In this document: one piece after another, positions 20,775-31,534 of the stretch
Numbering within the stretch: position 1 is the first letter of the stretch
Layout of the letters: every line of letters begins with the position of its first letter
From: Isochrysis galbana
Taxonomy: Eukaryota; Haptophyta; Isochrysidales; Isochrysidaceae
Reading direction: 5' to 3'
NCBI GenBank assembly: GCA_018136815.1
Contig: CM030935.1
Span: 1,360,204 to 1,424,203 of the forward strand
DNA: 64,000 nt
The notes under the pieces: model-generated
The model's database searches: none
The model's input: the letters and a program-made list of their open reading frames with translations, nothing else
What the model was told of the DNA's origin: nothing
Made by a program: the position numbers and the translations under genes

Positions 20775-23630
20775 ATGCGGCGACTTCGCGCGGAGGCCTT
20801 CAGCGACTCGGCCTCAGAGGCTGGGGAGGAGGAAGTGATGGTGATGGAAGGGCCGGATGGAGACTCGGACCATGAGCTTCCCATGGCTGAGGAAGCCCCA
20901 CCTCCACCTCGACCTCGCGGCCGGCCAAAGAAAGCAGCGAGGCCAGCTGCAGCCGAGGCGATGCGGAATGGCGCAGGCGCGCCACAAGCAAAGCGCGGTC
21001 GTCCACGCGGCAAGGGAAGGGCATCGCCAGCCGCATCTCCTCCATCGGGCCCACGCAAGCGCCGGCGCAGTGACATCTTCTCGCCTGCTGAGGCAGCAGC
21101 TCACGACCGCCAGGAAGCAAAGCAGCTGCGCGAGCTGAAGGCGCGCATCGAGGCTGCGACTGCGAGCGCAGCCTTCGACGTGTTCTCCACCGTGGACGTC
21201 CGTGAGCTCGCCAACTCCATCGCGATGAAGACGCAGTCAAAGTGCTGCTCGGCCGAGTTCATCCCGGTGGCTCCTGAGTCGAAGATGGCCATTCACTCGG
21301 TGATGCTCCCGTTCATGTGCTCAGTGTGTGGGGACATGATCAACATCAAGACGGGCAAGGCATGCCGTATCAATCTCGACGTGGACTCGGGCTCGGAGGG
21401 AATGGATGAGGATGGCGATGGGCTGACTAAGAATGATCGGCGGAAGCAAAAGCGGAGGAAGCAAACCAACTCTCGACCGGAGTACATCGTGATGAAGGTT
21501 CTTGGGTGCCTGCTCGCAGGGCAGATGTATTCGGACTACGCAACTGTGGCGATCGCGCAAGGGGAGCAAGTGATGTCGCATAACACCTTCGACCGATACC
21601 TTAGCAAGCTCCTACCGTGGATCGAGAAGCTGCAGAAGGAGATGCTTGAGTTGGTGCGCTACTTGGTCGTACGATACGGTTCAATCGAACAGCTCGTCCT
21701 CACGAACGACATGTTCTGGCTCACACGTGGACGCAACTCGCTCAATGGCTCAGGCACAATGTGTGACCTCGACTCCGGGGGCATCCTCGCGTATCGGCAC
21801 TACTGCATTGGCACGGACATGCTCAGTGGTAAGGGCGGTTTTGAGTTCACTCCGAAGGCCATGGACGCCATCGGCTGCGGCGAGATGCTGGATGACATAG
21901 TCGACTGGTTCGAGAAAGGCGATCTCGACGCCCTCATTGACAAGTACAACCTGCGTGTTCGTCCTTCCCTCGACGGTATCGTGCTCGACGGTGACGCCTC
22001 AACGAACTTGTTGATCCCGCTAGTGCTTGCCAAGGCGAAGCAAACCACCGGCCGCACGAACTACTGTTCCCAACTTCGCGTTTTCGACTGCTCCAACCAC
22101 TTGGGCAAGAACGCAGGCGCAAAGGCGTTCGAGGTTGGACATCGCCTTCATAAGACGTGCAGTTGCAAGGACCGTATCACTCAGCTAGGCGAAGTGGACA
22201 AGCGGCAGCCCAAAGACCATCGCGGTCTGAATGTGCAGGCTCACCCTCTTGTCAAATCATGGCAGCGATCTACATCGGCAGCTTTGCGCAGCGCGAAGGA
22301 CTGGCGCGCGAAAGCGGAGACCGAGGCTCGGACTGCGAGGGAAGCAGCAGCCGCGGCAGGCACAGAGCAATCTCCGGACATGCAGTCTCCGTTACCATCA
22401 ATGTCGTCCCTTGCAGTCCAAGGGATCGAAGAAATGGTGAATCACCTTAGCAATATCCACGAGGGGAAGGGCTTCCTCACCGGCAAGCTACGGACTTGCC
22501 GCTTGCATGACCTGACATTGCCAAACGGTGAGCCATACGTGTCCCGGCAGTGGAATGATTGTGCAGACTTCCGGGCCGAAATGGAGGCGTGGCTCAAGAC
22601 TAAGTTCTTTAACAATATCGATGGTGTGATTCACCCGGAGCGTGGCGCAATGTGCCAGAATGCCTCAGAGCGCGTCGGCACCGTTGCACTGCATTACAGA
22701 ACCAAGGAGAAGCAGCTGAGGCCCACACACTACGTTTGCTCCACTGGTCTCGCTATGGCACACGTGCAGAACGTTTGCATCCACAAATTTCGCAGGCAGC
22801 TCTTGTTGAAAGGTGAGACAGACGACAGGATCGAGGCCTTCGGGACGATGGAGTCGCGCCTCTTCGAGCTCGTTGGCCTGCAGAGTAGGCCTGCGCAGCG
22901 CGCGCAGTGGATGCAGCGAGTGTCTGTCAGAGCGAAACGCAGCATGTTCCGGAAAACAGTAGAGTACAAACGGAAGCGTAGCCAACAGCGCAAATCTCTC
23001 ACTGAGAAACGCCAAAACTATAAGACCGATCATCGCTACAAGTACAAGGGCGACACCGGTGGCAAGTCCCGTTCGACTTCTGGAGCGCAGGGTAAAGGTG
23101 TGGTAGGAGCGTGTACGTGCACCGCCACGTGCCAACGTGGCTGCCCTTGCCGGGAAGCCGCCACAATGTGCACCAACCTGTGCCATGCAAAGTCGACAAG
23201 GTGCCGCAACCTCCTCAACGGGGGAAGTCTAGTAGGGGAGGATGCCGACATATCAGGTGCCGGGTCGTCCCAAGATCACGCGGCTGCAGCGCACGGCATG
23301 GTTTGCAGCGGTGCAACCGGTTGGCATCCACAGCAGCGCGTCCCACCGGCTGAGACAGAGGATCTGACCGATCGGACGGTGATGTGCTATTGGGATGGAG
23401 CTGGGTGGCTGCAAGGCACCATCCTCGAAGCAAATATGGACGACACTGAGCTAGATGGCGAGGACGTCGCAAACTGGCTGGTGTACTATGACGTTGATGA
23501 CACAACGGCCGCGCATTACCTGTCGCACGATTCGTACTTCACCACAGCGGCGGACGACGACTCACTGTCATCCGTGGAGCACGGTGCTTGGTACCTGTTG
23601 CTTGATGAGTGCGAAGAGTGCGTGTTCTAG
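20775..23630 (+). CDS. Kolobok/Mutator-like DDE transposase with C-terminal CXC cysteine cluster
   Basis: 951 aa. The start is the ATG at 20775, since an earlier in-frame ATG (20676) lies outside the transposon. The N-terminus is Ala/Arg-rich with an AT-hook-like GRPKK and a basic RKRRR stretch. A CSVCG zinc-binding region precedes the catalytic core. Core motifs resemble the Mutator-like transposase fold: TNDMFW (D312), SLNGSGTM, VLDGDAST (D405, D407) and FDCSNHLGKN (C439-x2-H442, the C/DxxH signature seen in Kolobok, MULE and hAT). A conserved EE-x3-H-x3-HEG segment may supply the acidic third residue. The C-terminal third has a basic region and a CXC-type cluster (C780, C782 onwards, CPCREAATMC), then an acidic tail. 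The frame is intact. It should catalyse cut-and-paste at TTAA; activity is inferred. Confidence 0.88.
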   Translation: MRRLRAEAFSDSASEAGEEEVMVMEGPDGDSDHELPMAEEAPPPPRPRGRPKKAARPAAAEAMRNGAGAPQAKRGRPRGKGRASPAASPPSGPRKRRRSDIFSPAEAAAHDRQEAKQLRELKARIEAATASAAFDVFSTVDVRELANSIAMKTQSKCCSAEFIPVAPESKMAIHSVMLPFMCSVCGDMINIKTGKACRINLDVDSGSEGMDEDGDGLTKNDRRKQKRRKQTNSRPEYIVMKVLGCLLAGQMYSDYATVAIAQGEQVMSHNTFDRYLSKLLPWIEKLQKEMLELVRYLVVRYGSIEQLVLTNDMFWLTRGRNSLNGSGTMCDLDSGGILAYRHYCIGTDMLSGKGGFEFTPKAMDAIGCGEMLDDIVDWFEKGDLDALIDKYNLRVRPSLDGIVLDGDASTNLLIPLVLAKAKQTTGRTNYCSQLRVFDCSNHLGKNAGAKAFEVGHRLHKTCSCKDRITQLGEVDKRQPKDHRGLNVQAHPLVKSWQRSTSAALRSAKDWRAKAETEARTAREAAAAAGTEQSPDMQSPLPSMSSLAVQGIEEMVNHLSNIHEGKGFLTGKLRTCRLHDLTLPNGEPYVSRQWNDCADFRAEMEAWLKTKFFNNIDGVIHPERGAMCQNASERVGTVALHYRTKEKQLRPTHYVCSTGLAMAHVQNVCIHKFRRQLLLKGETDDRIEAFGTMESRLFELVGLQSRPAQRAQWMQRVSVRAKRSMFRKTVEYKRKRSQQRKSLTEKRQNYKTDHRYKYKGDTGGKSRSTSGAQGKGVVGACTCTATCQRGCPCREAATMCTNLCHAKSTRCRNLLNGGSLVGEDADISGAGSSQDHAAAAHGMVCSGATGWHPQQRVPPAETEDLTDRTVMCYWDGAGWLQGTILEANMDDTELDGEDVANWLVYYDVDDTTAAHYLSHDSYFTTAADDDSLSSVEHGAWYLLLDECEECVF

Positions 23631-23642
23631 TCGCAGGTTGTG

Positions 23643-24184
23643 TTGGGGCTCCATGCACGGGCGTGGCTTGCTGTGCATAGCCTCCTAGAGTCCGCGCTTG
23701 GCGTCGGAGTTGAATATCGCCGGATATCAGCATAAGCATGCGCAAGGAGTGTCCGTGCCGTACGTGTTGGTGTGAGCGCTGAGGTTGGTTTCAAGAGCTG
23801 TGAGTAGGCTCATATGGAAGATCAGAGTAAATGCTCTCTACCTCATATTTTCTGGTGAATTTTAGGGACTTGCAATCCGTCTTTTGAGCCACGGTAACTT
23901 GAGAAAAGACAGCAATGGGTATTTTTTGGACTTAGACGCCTTTAAGTCTCCGGGAGGGCCTGTAAAATACACCAAAAAATATGAGCTAGAGAGCATTTAC
24001 TCTGATCTTCCATATGAGCCTACTCACAGCTCTTGAAACCAACCTCAGCGCTCACACCAACACGTACGGCACGGACACTCCTTGCGCATGCTTCTGCTGA
24101 TATCCGGCGATATTCAACTCCGACGCCAAGCGCGGACTCTAGGAGGCTATGCACAGCAAGCCACGCCCGTGCATGGAGCCCCAA
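23643..24184. repeat. Long inverted repeat (222-bp arms) inside the transposon
   Basis: Positions 23643-23864 are nearly the reverse complement of 23963-24184, with only scattered mismatches and a 98-bp spacer. The left arm starts 13 bp after the transposase stop codon. Read-through transcripts would fold into a ~220-bp hairpin. The arms have no coding potential that I recognise. Confidence 0.93.
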
Positions 24185-24738
24185 GGCAATCTGGACGAAT
24201 CTGCATGCGCCTCGTAGCCGGGGAGCGCCGCTCCTGCCCGCCACCACCTCGAATTCTGCCGCCTCGCATGCAGACGTTCAACACCAACGTTGAGAGCCCG
24301 CCAGAATGGCCGCCAGAACGCGGCACCTGCGGCCATCATTGCGCGCCCAGCGGCACGAGAGTTGCCCCACATATCGGTGTTGCCGACCTGCCCCGCTTCT
24401 GCGCCCAAGAGGCCGCGCATATGCCCACCAGACCCGCCTTGCGCTCGCTCCTCGCTGCCACGCTGGCGGCGAGGAGAGGGGTGGGGGAGGAGGCCCACCC
24501 TCGGCGATCGCGACAATGGGAGGAACCAGCCATCCGGGCCCGATCATGGCCCAGGTGGATGGCTCTCCACAGCCGCGGCCCAGCGGCCCTTCTGCTAAGG
24601 GTTGCGGAGCCATAGCCCCAGAGGAGCGGGCCCGTGCCAGCGCGGCCGCCGCCCATGGGATCGGCCGTAGAAGCCCCGCCGATAGTTGTACCTACCACCT
24701 TAACAAAACAACTGAGCGTTAGTACCAGAGGGTTTTTG

Positions 24739-24802
24739 CAGCGACTCAACGGGGACTCAAGAGTGGCCGAGTCAACAGGCTTGATTCCCCGTTGAGTCGC
24801 TG
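24739..24802. repeat. 17-bp inverted repeat, copy 2
   Basis: Same as 10727-10790: CAGCGACTCAACGGGGA and its reverse complement, 30 bp apart. Confidence 0.8.
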
Positions 24803-24896
24803 TTGGGTCGCTCTTGCAAAAGACCAAATCAGACGGCGGAGACCCAACAGAGGGCTTCTCAACCAATCTCGCGCCGCCAGAGCGCGCTGGCCAGCG

Positions 24897-25262
24897 ATGC
24901 CCACCCGGCCCTTCACGGCGCGAGAGCTGGAGGACTGCAGACTGGCCATGTCTCTGGCGTTGGAGGAGCGGAGAGCCAGGGCGCGCAAGAGGGCTCGCGA
25001 CGGGCCGGACGCCGCCACAGATGGCTTCTGGGAACTCGCCTTTATGGCGGTGGCAGCGGAGGTGCTCATGCGGACGACGCGGTCTCGCATAGGGCCCGAG
25101 CGGCTCTCCATCGCAAGGCTGGAGCGGGTGGCTGCAGCAGCTGGCGGCGGCGACGGCGTGCTCACGCGCGACGTCTACGCGCGCTTTGGCGTGCGCCTCG
25201 TCGACCTGCGACGCTTCGTGGACGCGTTGGACATGCCTCCAGAGAGGGTGCAACCTCAGGTT
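24897..25262 (+). CDS. Orphan ORF/exon cut by a LINE insertion, copy 2
   Basis: Identical to the copy-1 ORF at 10885-11250 and again ends by running into the LINE. A known product is not recognised. The overlapping +1 frame that continues into the LINE protein gives a chimeric ORF (25186-26889) whose first ~25 residues are out-of-frame host sequence. Confidence 0.45.
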
Positions 25263-27236
25263 GTTGGGACTCCTGAATTGGCCGTCCCACGTAAAGGCAC
25301 TACTACAAACCAAATGGATCCTAAACTATTTGAACGCGAGAAAGGCACTATGGAAACACGGATTAGACGCCTGGTTCTGTCGAACCGGGCTAGGGAGGGG
25401 AGCCGTTCTCTCCACGATCCCCACGAAAGTACTGACGGGAAGTATCAGAGGCAACCCGGCGCTTCCAGTCTTCTGGAAAGAAGCTATTGCTATTGCGAAC
25501 TTCAGAGAACTCGATATACAACCCTCCTTCCTTACACGGGAGGGCGCATTATCCCAACCGATATGGCACAACCCGCACATCCCACCCCCAGGAGTGCGCG
25601 CCCCATGGGCGCGTCTATGGGAAGCCCTACACACTAACGTAATTCACAACGTGTTCAAGGACGGCGCCTTTCTGACACCATATAGCAAGGAAGAATGCTC
25701 GGCGTATCTTGAACATTTACCCGAAACTTTTGTGCACGAGGGCCGCTCAATACACAAAAAGGAATTTCTCGACTCATGGGACGAAATCGTCAGCCACGCA
25801 ACGCGAGTGATAGGGCGATCACAGGAGCGCCCGCCCCCCGATGCAAAGGAGAACAAGCCTTATGACGCCATCGCTCCGCCTCAAGAGCCGGAGACCGAGC
25901 TACAGAACAAAGAAATCAGGGTCTCCGAGGACGAAAAATACATCAGCAAACTAAACAACATCTGGCTACATACGGATACCGACTACCTGGGGGAGATGGC
26001 CGACACCGGAAATGTAGCGAATGCGGGAGAGATCCAATATTACCACCCGCCAGCCAGATGGGAGGGCGGATTTAAAGGCCCGAGGTACATGGAGTACCCC
26101 TTGGCGGACGAATACGCCATACTAAAAGGAAAAGTCGCGCTAGACGCAATATCAGTCGCAGATCTTACCAAGGCCGCGCTTAAAGCGACACGAAGCAACG
26201 CCCCGCAAGCGGCGAAAACAACATGGGAAAAGCGACTAAATGTCACCAAAGAAGAATGGAAACACATAGCAAGGCTATATACAATGCCACTGCTAAAACA
26301 CACGGATAAGCACCTCCACTTCAAACATTTCACACATAGGCGAATTGGTACCAGAAACAGATTCGCAGACAGTCAGACAGATATGTGTAGACTGTGTCGC
26401 CGATACCGAGAAAATTCGTGCCACTTAGCGTGGTGTCCCGCGACGAAGAAAATATTCGAAACCATAGACGCCCTCAACAACTACACCCCCCCTCCCGGGA
26501 GGTCACGCACACAAAAAACGAAAGACAGACTATTCGCATACCCCGGTACAAACACACCCGAAAGTCTGAAAGCGTTGTACGTGATAGCGTGGAAATACAT
26601 ACTAAGAGACTTCTATAGAATAGCATTTGAGTCGTATGATTACCACTATATCCCAGTCTTGGAGTCCACACTAGTGAGGTTTGCCACATTGGTTAGGGGC
26701 CTCACACCGCCACAGCAGCATTGTTTGATGCGCACAAGTAAAGCCGCCCAGGGGAGAAAGCCCAAACTTAAGAGAACACTGACACTCAGTGCCCCGGTAT
26801 TCATTGAAAACGAAAAGGGTAGGCTACGAATGAGCGAAAATACCCGCCTTGTAGCGATAGCGCTTGGTCTCGCCGAAAAGCTCGCGTAGCGAGAAGCAAA
26901 AAGAGACGACCTACACTGATTGACCAACCAGCAAGGATACGATCGATCAACATAGCTCTCCCAAGGCAAACATAGACACACGCGGACACAAGGGAACCGA
27001 AAATAGCACTACAAGAAACAGGCCACCCAGCAGCACAGGAGGAAGTTGAGTACGCGCAGCTGAGGGCAGGTGCACCCCGCTCCGCTCGGACCCCCACATG
27101 ACCCGAGCCCCTAAGTAGAGCACGAGGGGAGTTGCCGCAAGGCGGGAAATGAGGGTGAGGAAGGGAAAGAGGCGTGGCTACGAAGGAATGGTTCAGGGCC
27201 ACGTGTGAGGCGAGAAACTTAAAAGGTTTTTTTTTA
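25261..27236 (+). mobile_element. 5'-truncated LINE, copy 2 (frame intact to 26889)
   Basis: A single frame runs from the truncation point to the stop at 26887-26889. It encodes about 540 aa of the region after the reverse-transcriptase active site: a basic domain, the zinc knuckle CRLCRRYRENSCHLAWC, the RLFAYPGTNTPESL segment and the C-terminus. The palm domain and any endonuclease are missing. It aligns throughout with the longer LINE at 40255-42336. The 3' UTR of ~350 bp ends GAGGCGAGAAACTTAAAAGG plus an oligo-T run. I see no obvious target-site duplication. Confidence 0.88.
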
Positions 27237-27591
27237 ACCCAGCCTCCCCCACCTCTTGTACCCGTCCCTATACTTCATACTTCGTCGAAGTCTGCGACCA
27301 TTCACATTCACCGCCATTCGCCATTCGCCATTCGCCCCGCGCCCCGCATGCGCGCTAACGCGCCCGGTATCTTCACACTAGGAGTATGAGTTCAAGATCC
27401 CAGTGTCGCAAGAATCTTGATCCGTACTGATATGCGACTGATCTTAAAAATATATGTACCGGAGGGGGCCGATACTCAAATACCGCGCGGAGGGCCGTGG
27501 CCCCCCGGCCCATTATAACGTTATAACATCTCGGCATAGGTCGGGCTGTAGAGTAGGAGTAGATGCTCTTATTAGGAAGTTTTGGCCCACC

Positions 27592-28160
27592 ATGCCTGTG
27601 AGACTGTGAGTGAGTTGGCTGCGTGGGCGAGAGTGCGGCGCCGCGGAGGGCCTCGGCCTATGGTGAGCCGCCGGCACAGCCCATGTGAGCGCAGCCCAGG
27701 CAATAGAGACAGCATGGCCGGGAGTGTTACCCACCAGCACATATTTGCAGGACTTTAAAGGGCAGCTCTACTGCGAGCGCACCTTCCAGATCCTGGTTGT
27801 CCTCTTCGGGCTAGTTGGCTTTGTTCTCGGCTATATCTGGCAAGACTTCCGAACCACGTTCCTCTTCCTCTCAGCGGGCGGTGGGATCTCTGCTGTGGTA
27901 AGCGCTTGCGTGCGACACGCGATGTCACGGTACCTCGGGCGCTCATGCTCGACTCCCGCAGCCACATGGGTATGCCTCGAGCACTCATCCATGCCTGACT
28001 CACACCGTCTCAGATATGCCTACCCGACTGGCCGTGGTGGAACCGGCATCCAGTCGCATGGATACCTGTTGACAGCGACGAGGAGGGTGAGGTTGCAGTG
28101 CACCCGGTCAAAAAGGTGGAAGACAAGGAGAAGAAGAAGAAGACACAAAAGGCCGCCTGA
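27592..28160 (+). CDS. SPCS1: Signal peptidase complex subunit 1 (SPC12), copy 2, three exons
   Basis: Exons 27592-27597, 27751-27897 and 28014-28160 encode the same 99-aa two-helix ER membrane protein as copy 1, with identical splice sites and the six-base first coding exon. About 70 bp upstream is a perfect palindrome TTATAACGTTATAA, also present in copy 1, which could be a promoter element. Confidence 0.9.
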
Positions 28161-28854
28161 TAAGTCGCACCAAATATGACTCGTGCACAATTGTTGTTGC
28201 TCAACTATTTTTGCTGTGTCCCTCGCCACTTTCCTCAAATCGCATTCGTTCTCACGAATCCCATTTTCTGGCTTGACGTTCCTGTGTCTTTCTGGATGGT
28301 TTGCTTCATTCACCCCGAACCATGTGGGCAATCGCCCGCCGACAGGGCGGTCTGCGCGACCTGCTAAAGCTTGCGCGCCACCTGAGCGCTTCTCGTCCGC
28401 TTGTTGTACGGCACTGGCGCCCTTGCGGCAACAGTGCATAGTCCCAACATACATTGTGGCGCGAAATATCCTGGCCAGGAAAGCAGTCCAATCGACATCT
28501 CGTTCTCTTTTGCTCGAGCACCGGTACACCTGTATGGCGTTCGGCACTTCTACACACACAAGTATGATAGGTCGGGGCATCTGCGAAGCTTGGGGTCAAA
28601 CAACAGCCAGCCAGCCTGATTTATCTCGTGAGAGTTCGGCACCGCATGTTCGACGAGTCAAAGCTTCCAGCTCTCTGCGAATGCGTAGTGGCGGTGGTAT
28701 TGCAGCTGTTGCATAATGGGTGTTGATTTGTTGGGATTGGGCTTTGGGTATAAACCACTTGCTTGAAAAAATCGAAGATTCGGGGCTAACACCTATATTG
28801 GGCACGGGACTCTCTACCTTAGTATGACCACCGCCCTTCAAGTTCCCTTCCCTC
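28161..28854. other. Unresolved stretch downstream of SPCS1, copy 2
   Basis: Same sequence as 14147-14839 apart from one T-run difference near 28510, which joins two open frames into one of 177 codons. That fusion depends on the homopolymer and is not evidence for a gene. Confidence 0.3.
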
Positions 28855-29155
28855 AACTAAGTTTATACTTAGTTCACATGGGAGGAGGCTCCTCGTGCCC
28901 TTCCCCCCTTCTTAGCATGCCATTGTGCGACTGTGACCAGCAACGCCAGCAGAAGCAAAAGCAAAAGGCCTATCCCTGCCCTCCCCTCACGCGTGGTCAA
29001 AGGTAGAGCACGTGGGCCGACCCCCGGAAACCGAAAAATAAGGAACGACGGGAGGGTGCACGAAGGGGAGCGTGCTAGCGGTAAGGGCGATGACGGATGG
29101 CAAGTGGCTCCCAACTCCCAGGTGCCAGGTGCAGGTGCGGGTGTCGCATTCGCGA
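28855..29155 (+). repeat. Palindrome-led dispersed repeat, copy 2
   Basis: AACTAAGTTTATACTTAGTT at 28855-28874, otherwise as 14840-15135; ends near TGTCGCATTCGCGA (29142). Confidence 0.65.
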
Positions 29156-29527
29156 ATCGACGCTCGTTAAAGTCGCGTTCCGTCAAAAGAGGGCCAGGTG
29201 ATAGTTTTGTTTTCACTCAGTGCTACTACAGGCGCAAGCGCGCACCATTCGAGTGAGGTATCACCGTTTTAGCTTGTTTTCTTTTTCAGGTAGGAAGGTC
29301 TGAACAATTCCTCCAATGAGTATTATTATTACAAACAAAGATGAGCACAAAGCTAATCATGATACCCATGGGTACATACAATGCCGAATACCCAATGGTA
29401 CCACGGCATGTCGCGTCTGGTAGTTTTGTTTTCAGCCAGACAAGGAAGCGCCCCCCCCCCGATAACCAGTTACGCAGGCTGAGTTTTCGTCTTCTTCGTC
29501 TTTTTCTCACACCCCTCATCCTCGATC

Positions 29528-29637
29528 CTATTGATTGTCAATGTCGTTCTCCTGGCAGGCGACGATGTTGCTTGGCTGATCCTGGGTGGCGAGGTCCGTG
29601 ATGCGTGCGAGGACGGCCTTCTGGTTCTCCATGTAGA
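29528..29637 (-). pseudogene. C-terminal fragment of repeat-borne protein, copy 2
   Basis: Same MENQKAVLARITDL frame as 15506-15616, again cut where the palindrome-led repeat starts (29638). Confidence 0.4.
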
Positions 29638-30230
29638 AACTAAGTTTATACTTAGTTCACCCATGGCGGGGCACGAGCCCCCCCCTCTCTCCACTCCTCC
29701 CCCGCCATGGGGGAGGAACCACCCACTCTCCTGGCATGCCTGATGGCTTGCCAGGAGCACACTGCCATGCTGACCCATCCCTCTCCCCACAGGCACGCCT
29801 GATTCGCTCGCCCTGGCCTGTCGTGGCCAGCCCATCCCTCTGACCAGCCCCTCCTCCCCCTGGGCCCCCCTGATCAGGACCCCCCAGCCAGCTCCAGTCG
29901 ACTGGCAGGGGCTCGAGAGCCAGCGATGGAGAGGCAGGAGGGGCCAGGGCCATGCCCCAGCCTCACCTGCCCCCTGAGCTGCGCTCCCAGGCCCCAGCCG
30001 GCCTCCTGGGGACCTGAAGAGGGGCCTCAGGCGCGCGCCATGGGCCCCCGCCGCAGGGAAGAGAGGAGGAAAAGGGAAGAGGGAGGGGAGGGGGGAGTGG
30101 CAGCTCTCCCCTCCGGCGGTTACGTGTCTTCTCGCCCCGTTTGGGTAAGAGAAGACGGGGGCGCCAGAACCAGGAGGGAAGGGCCGCGGCTCGCCGCGGC
30201 CACTCGCTCTTGCGAGGAGAGATTAGCGTT
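29638..30230 (+). repeat. Palindrome-led dispersed repeat (long copy), copy 2
   Basis: It begins with the full 20-base AACTAAGTTTATACTTAGTT and follows 15617-16200 with small indels in C and G runs. Confidence 0.75.
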
Positions 30231-30860
30231 TCTGGGCTCCTATTCATGAGTGCCCCCCCCCCCCTGCGTTGTTTTTACCCGAAAGGGGTTTTCCCCCAGC
30301 GTGGACTCGAGGAGAGGACGTGCTGGGGTGCGCGGGGTCGGTGCGTGCACTGGGGGGAGGATGTGGAGATGGACTGTTCCCAGGATCCGGGTAAGGCTCC
30401 TGAGACTCCATCCTTGGCAACCCACGCGTCCGTAGGCGGCCTATCGACTTGGGTAGCGGGTGAAGATACTTGGGAAGGCTTGGGCACGGGTGCAGGGGTG
30501 CAGGGGTCCGCGCGCGGCGGCGAGGGCGAATTTGGCGGTGCGGAGGGCGGTGATGGGTCCATAGAAACAGATTGAATCAATCTCTAGTGGGTGATTTCTA
30601 GCGAGAGACCACACACAACTCAGTAGGGGTTCAAGGGTACGAGGGGTCACGGCATGGCTTCGATCGCAGAGCGCTGCGACGGTTGCTGGGTGCGTACGAA
30701 GACACGCCACACCACTTTCTAACATAAACAAGGGCAACACGTAATAAACACGGGAGCGAAAGCCACGGTGGGTGAACAGAGAGAGCAAAGAAGGAACCAA
30801 TTGGCCAGAAGAGAACTCGTCGTCTCGTCGTCCTAGAGAAGGATTGCACACAGAAAAGGC

Positions 30861-31380
30861 GCGAAAGGGATTCATCCATGCTTAGTGAAGATCCTACAAG
30901 ATTCATCGGCGAATAGCGTCTCAACGCAAGCACAGCGGCGTGCACTTTACCTATAGCTTTTCGTAGCTTAGCCATGGAGTAGCTGGTAGACTTAAAAAGT
31001 CTAGAAGCTTACAGAGGTGTTAGACTTACAGAGTCTTAGATGCTTGAGGTTCTTGAGGGTGTACTTTAGCAAGCAAGATGCTCGCTACTTCCTTGGTCTT
31101 CATCGACACGTGCTTACTACTCCCTTGATCTCCATGCCTGGGTGATCAGTCCAGAGCTAGAGCAGATTCCGAGTAGAAGTAGAAGCCTGTAGAAGCTGCT
31201 TGGCCACGTGGATATAATGGTAGACCAACATTGAATGAAGTGTAGTGATTGATAGAAGCGTGGAGACGTCGTAGACGTATAGATAGATATGAGAACGAAG
31301 ATTGATGATTTACCATCGCGGTTATAACGGTAGAGCGGAAAGATAGCAAAATAGCCTGCAGAGGCTCGCGAATGCGACAG
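30861..31380 (-). repeat. Left arm of a large inverted repeat pair (~520 bp)
   Basis: The minus strand matches 36078-36617 on the plus strand over the whole arm with few differences. The inner end is the boundary motif (TGTCGCATTCGCGA, minus strand, 31366-31379). The outer end is GCGAAAGGGATTCATCC. No open frame is conserved. It is either a terminal repeat of a ~5.7-kb element or two inverted copies of one short repeat. Confidence 0.85.
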
Positions 31381-31534
31381 AGGACGAATATCGGGGGGAG
31401 GGGGCGGTGCCCCCTCCCCCCGGTAGCACTCGGACACCTGGCTCGTCAGGCATGGCGGGACTCCGGGACGGAAAAGTTGTGTCCAATTAGCTAGTGGGGT
31501 TGGCTAGGATATAACATTAATTATTTTATTTATT

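Larger units (their letters stand above)
20693..24699 (+). mobile_element. Kolobok-like DNA transposon with TTAA target duplication
   Basis: The 4,007-bp element is bounded by TTAA at 20689-20692 and 24700-24703. It begins GGTGGTAGGTGCAGG and ends in the reverse complement of GGTGGTAGGTACAAC, giving a 10-bp perfect terminal inverted repeat that extends to 12 of 13. The empty site in copy 1 (10688-10691) shows a single TTAA, so the ends are known to the base. Inside are a transposase gene (20775-23630), a long inverted repeat just after it (23643-24184) and a ~515-bp 3' region without a clear gene. TTAA duplication occurs in the piggyBac and Kolobok superfamilies; the protein fits Kolobok better. 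Confidence 0.95.

Noticed and set aside
20775-23630. Classification of the transposase as piggyBac because of TTAA
   Set aside because: It lacks the piggyBac core motifs (present instead at 44720-46818) and has the LDGD and CxxH motifs of the Mutator/Kolobok group.
28183-28716. 177-codon frame downstream of SPCS1 in copy 2
   Set aside because: Depends on one extra T relative to copy 1, where the frame is broken; composition not protein-like throughout.
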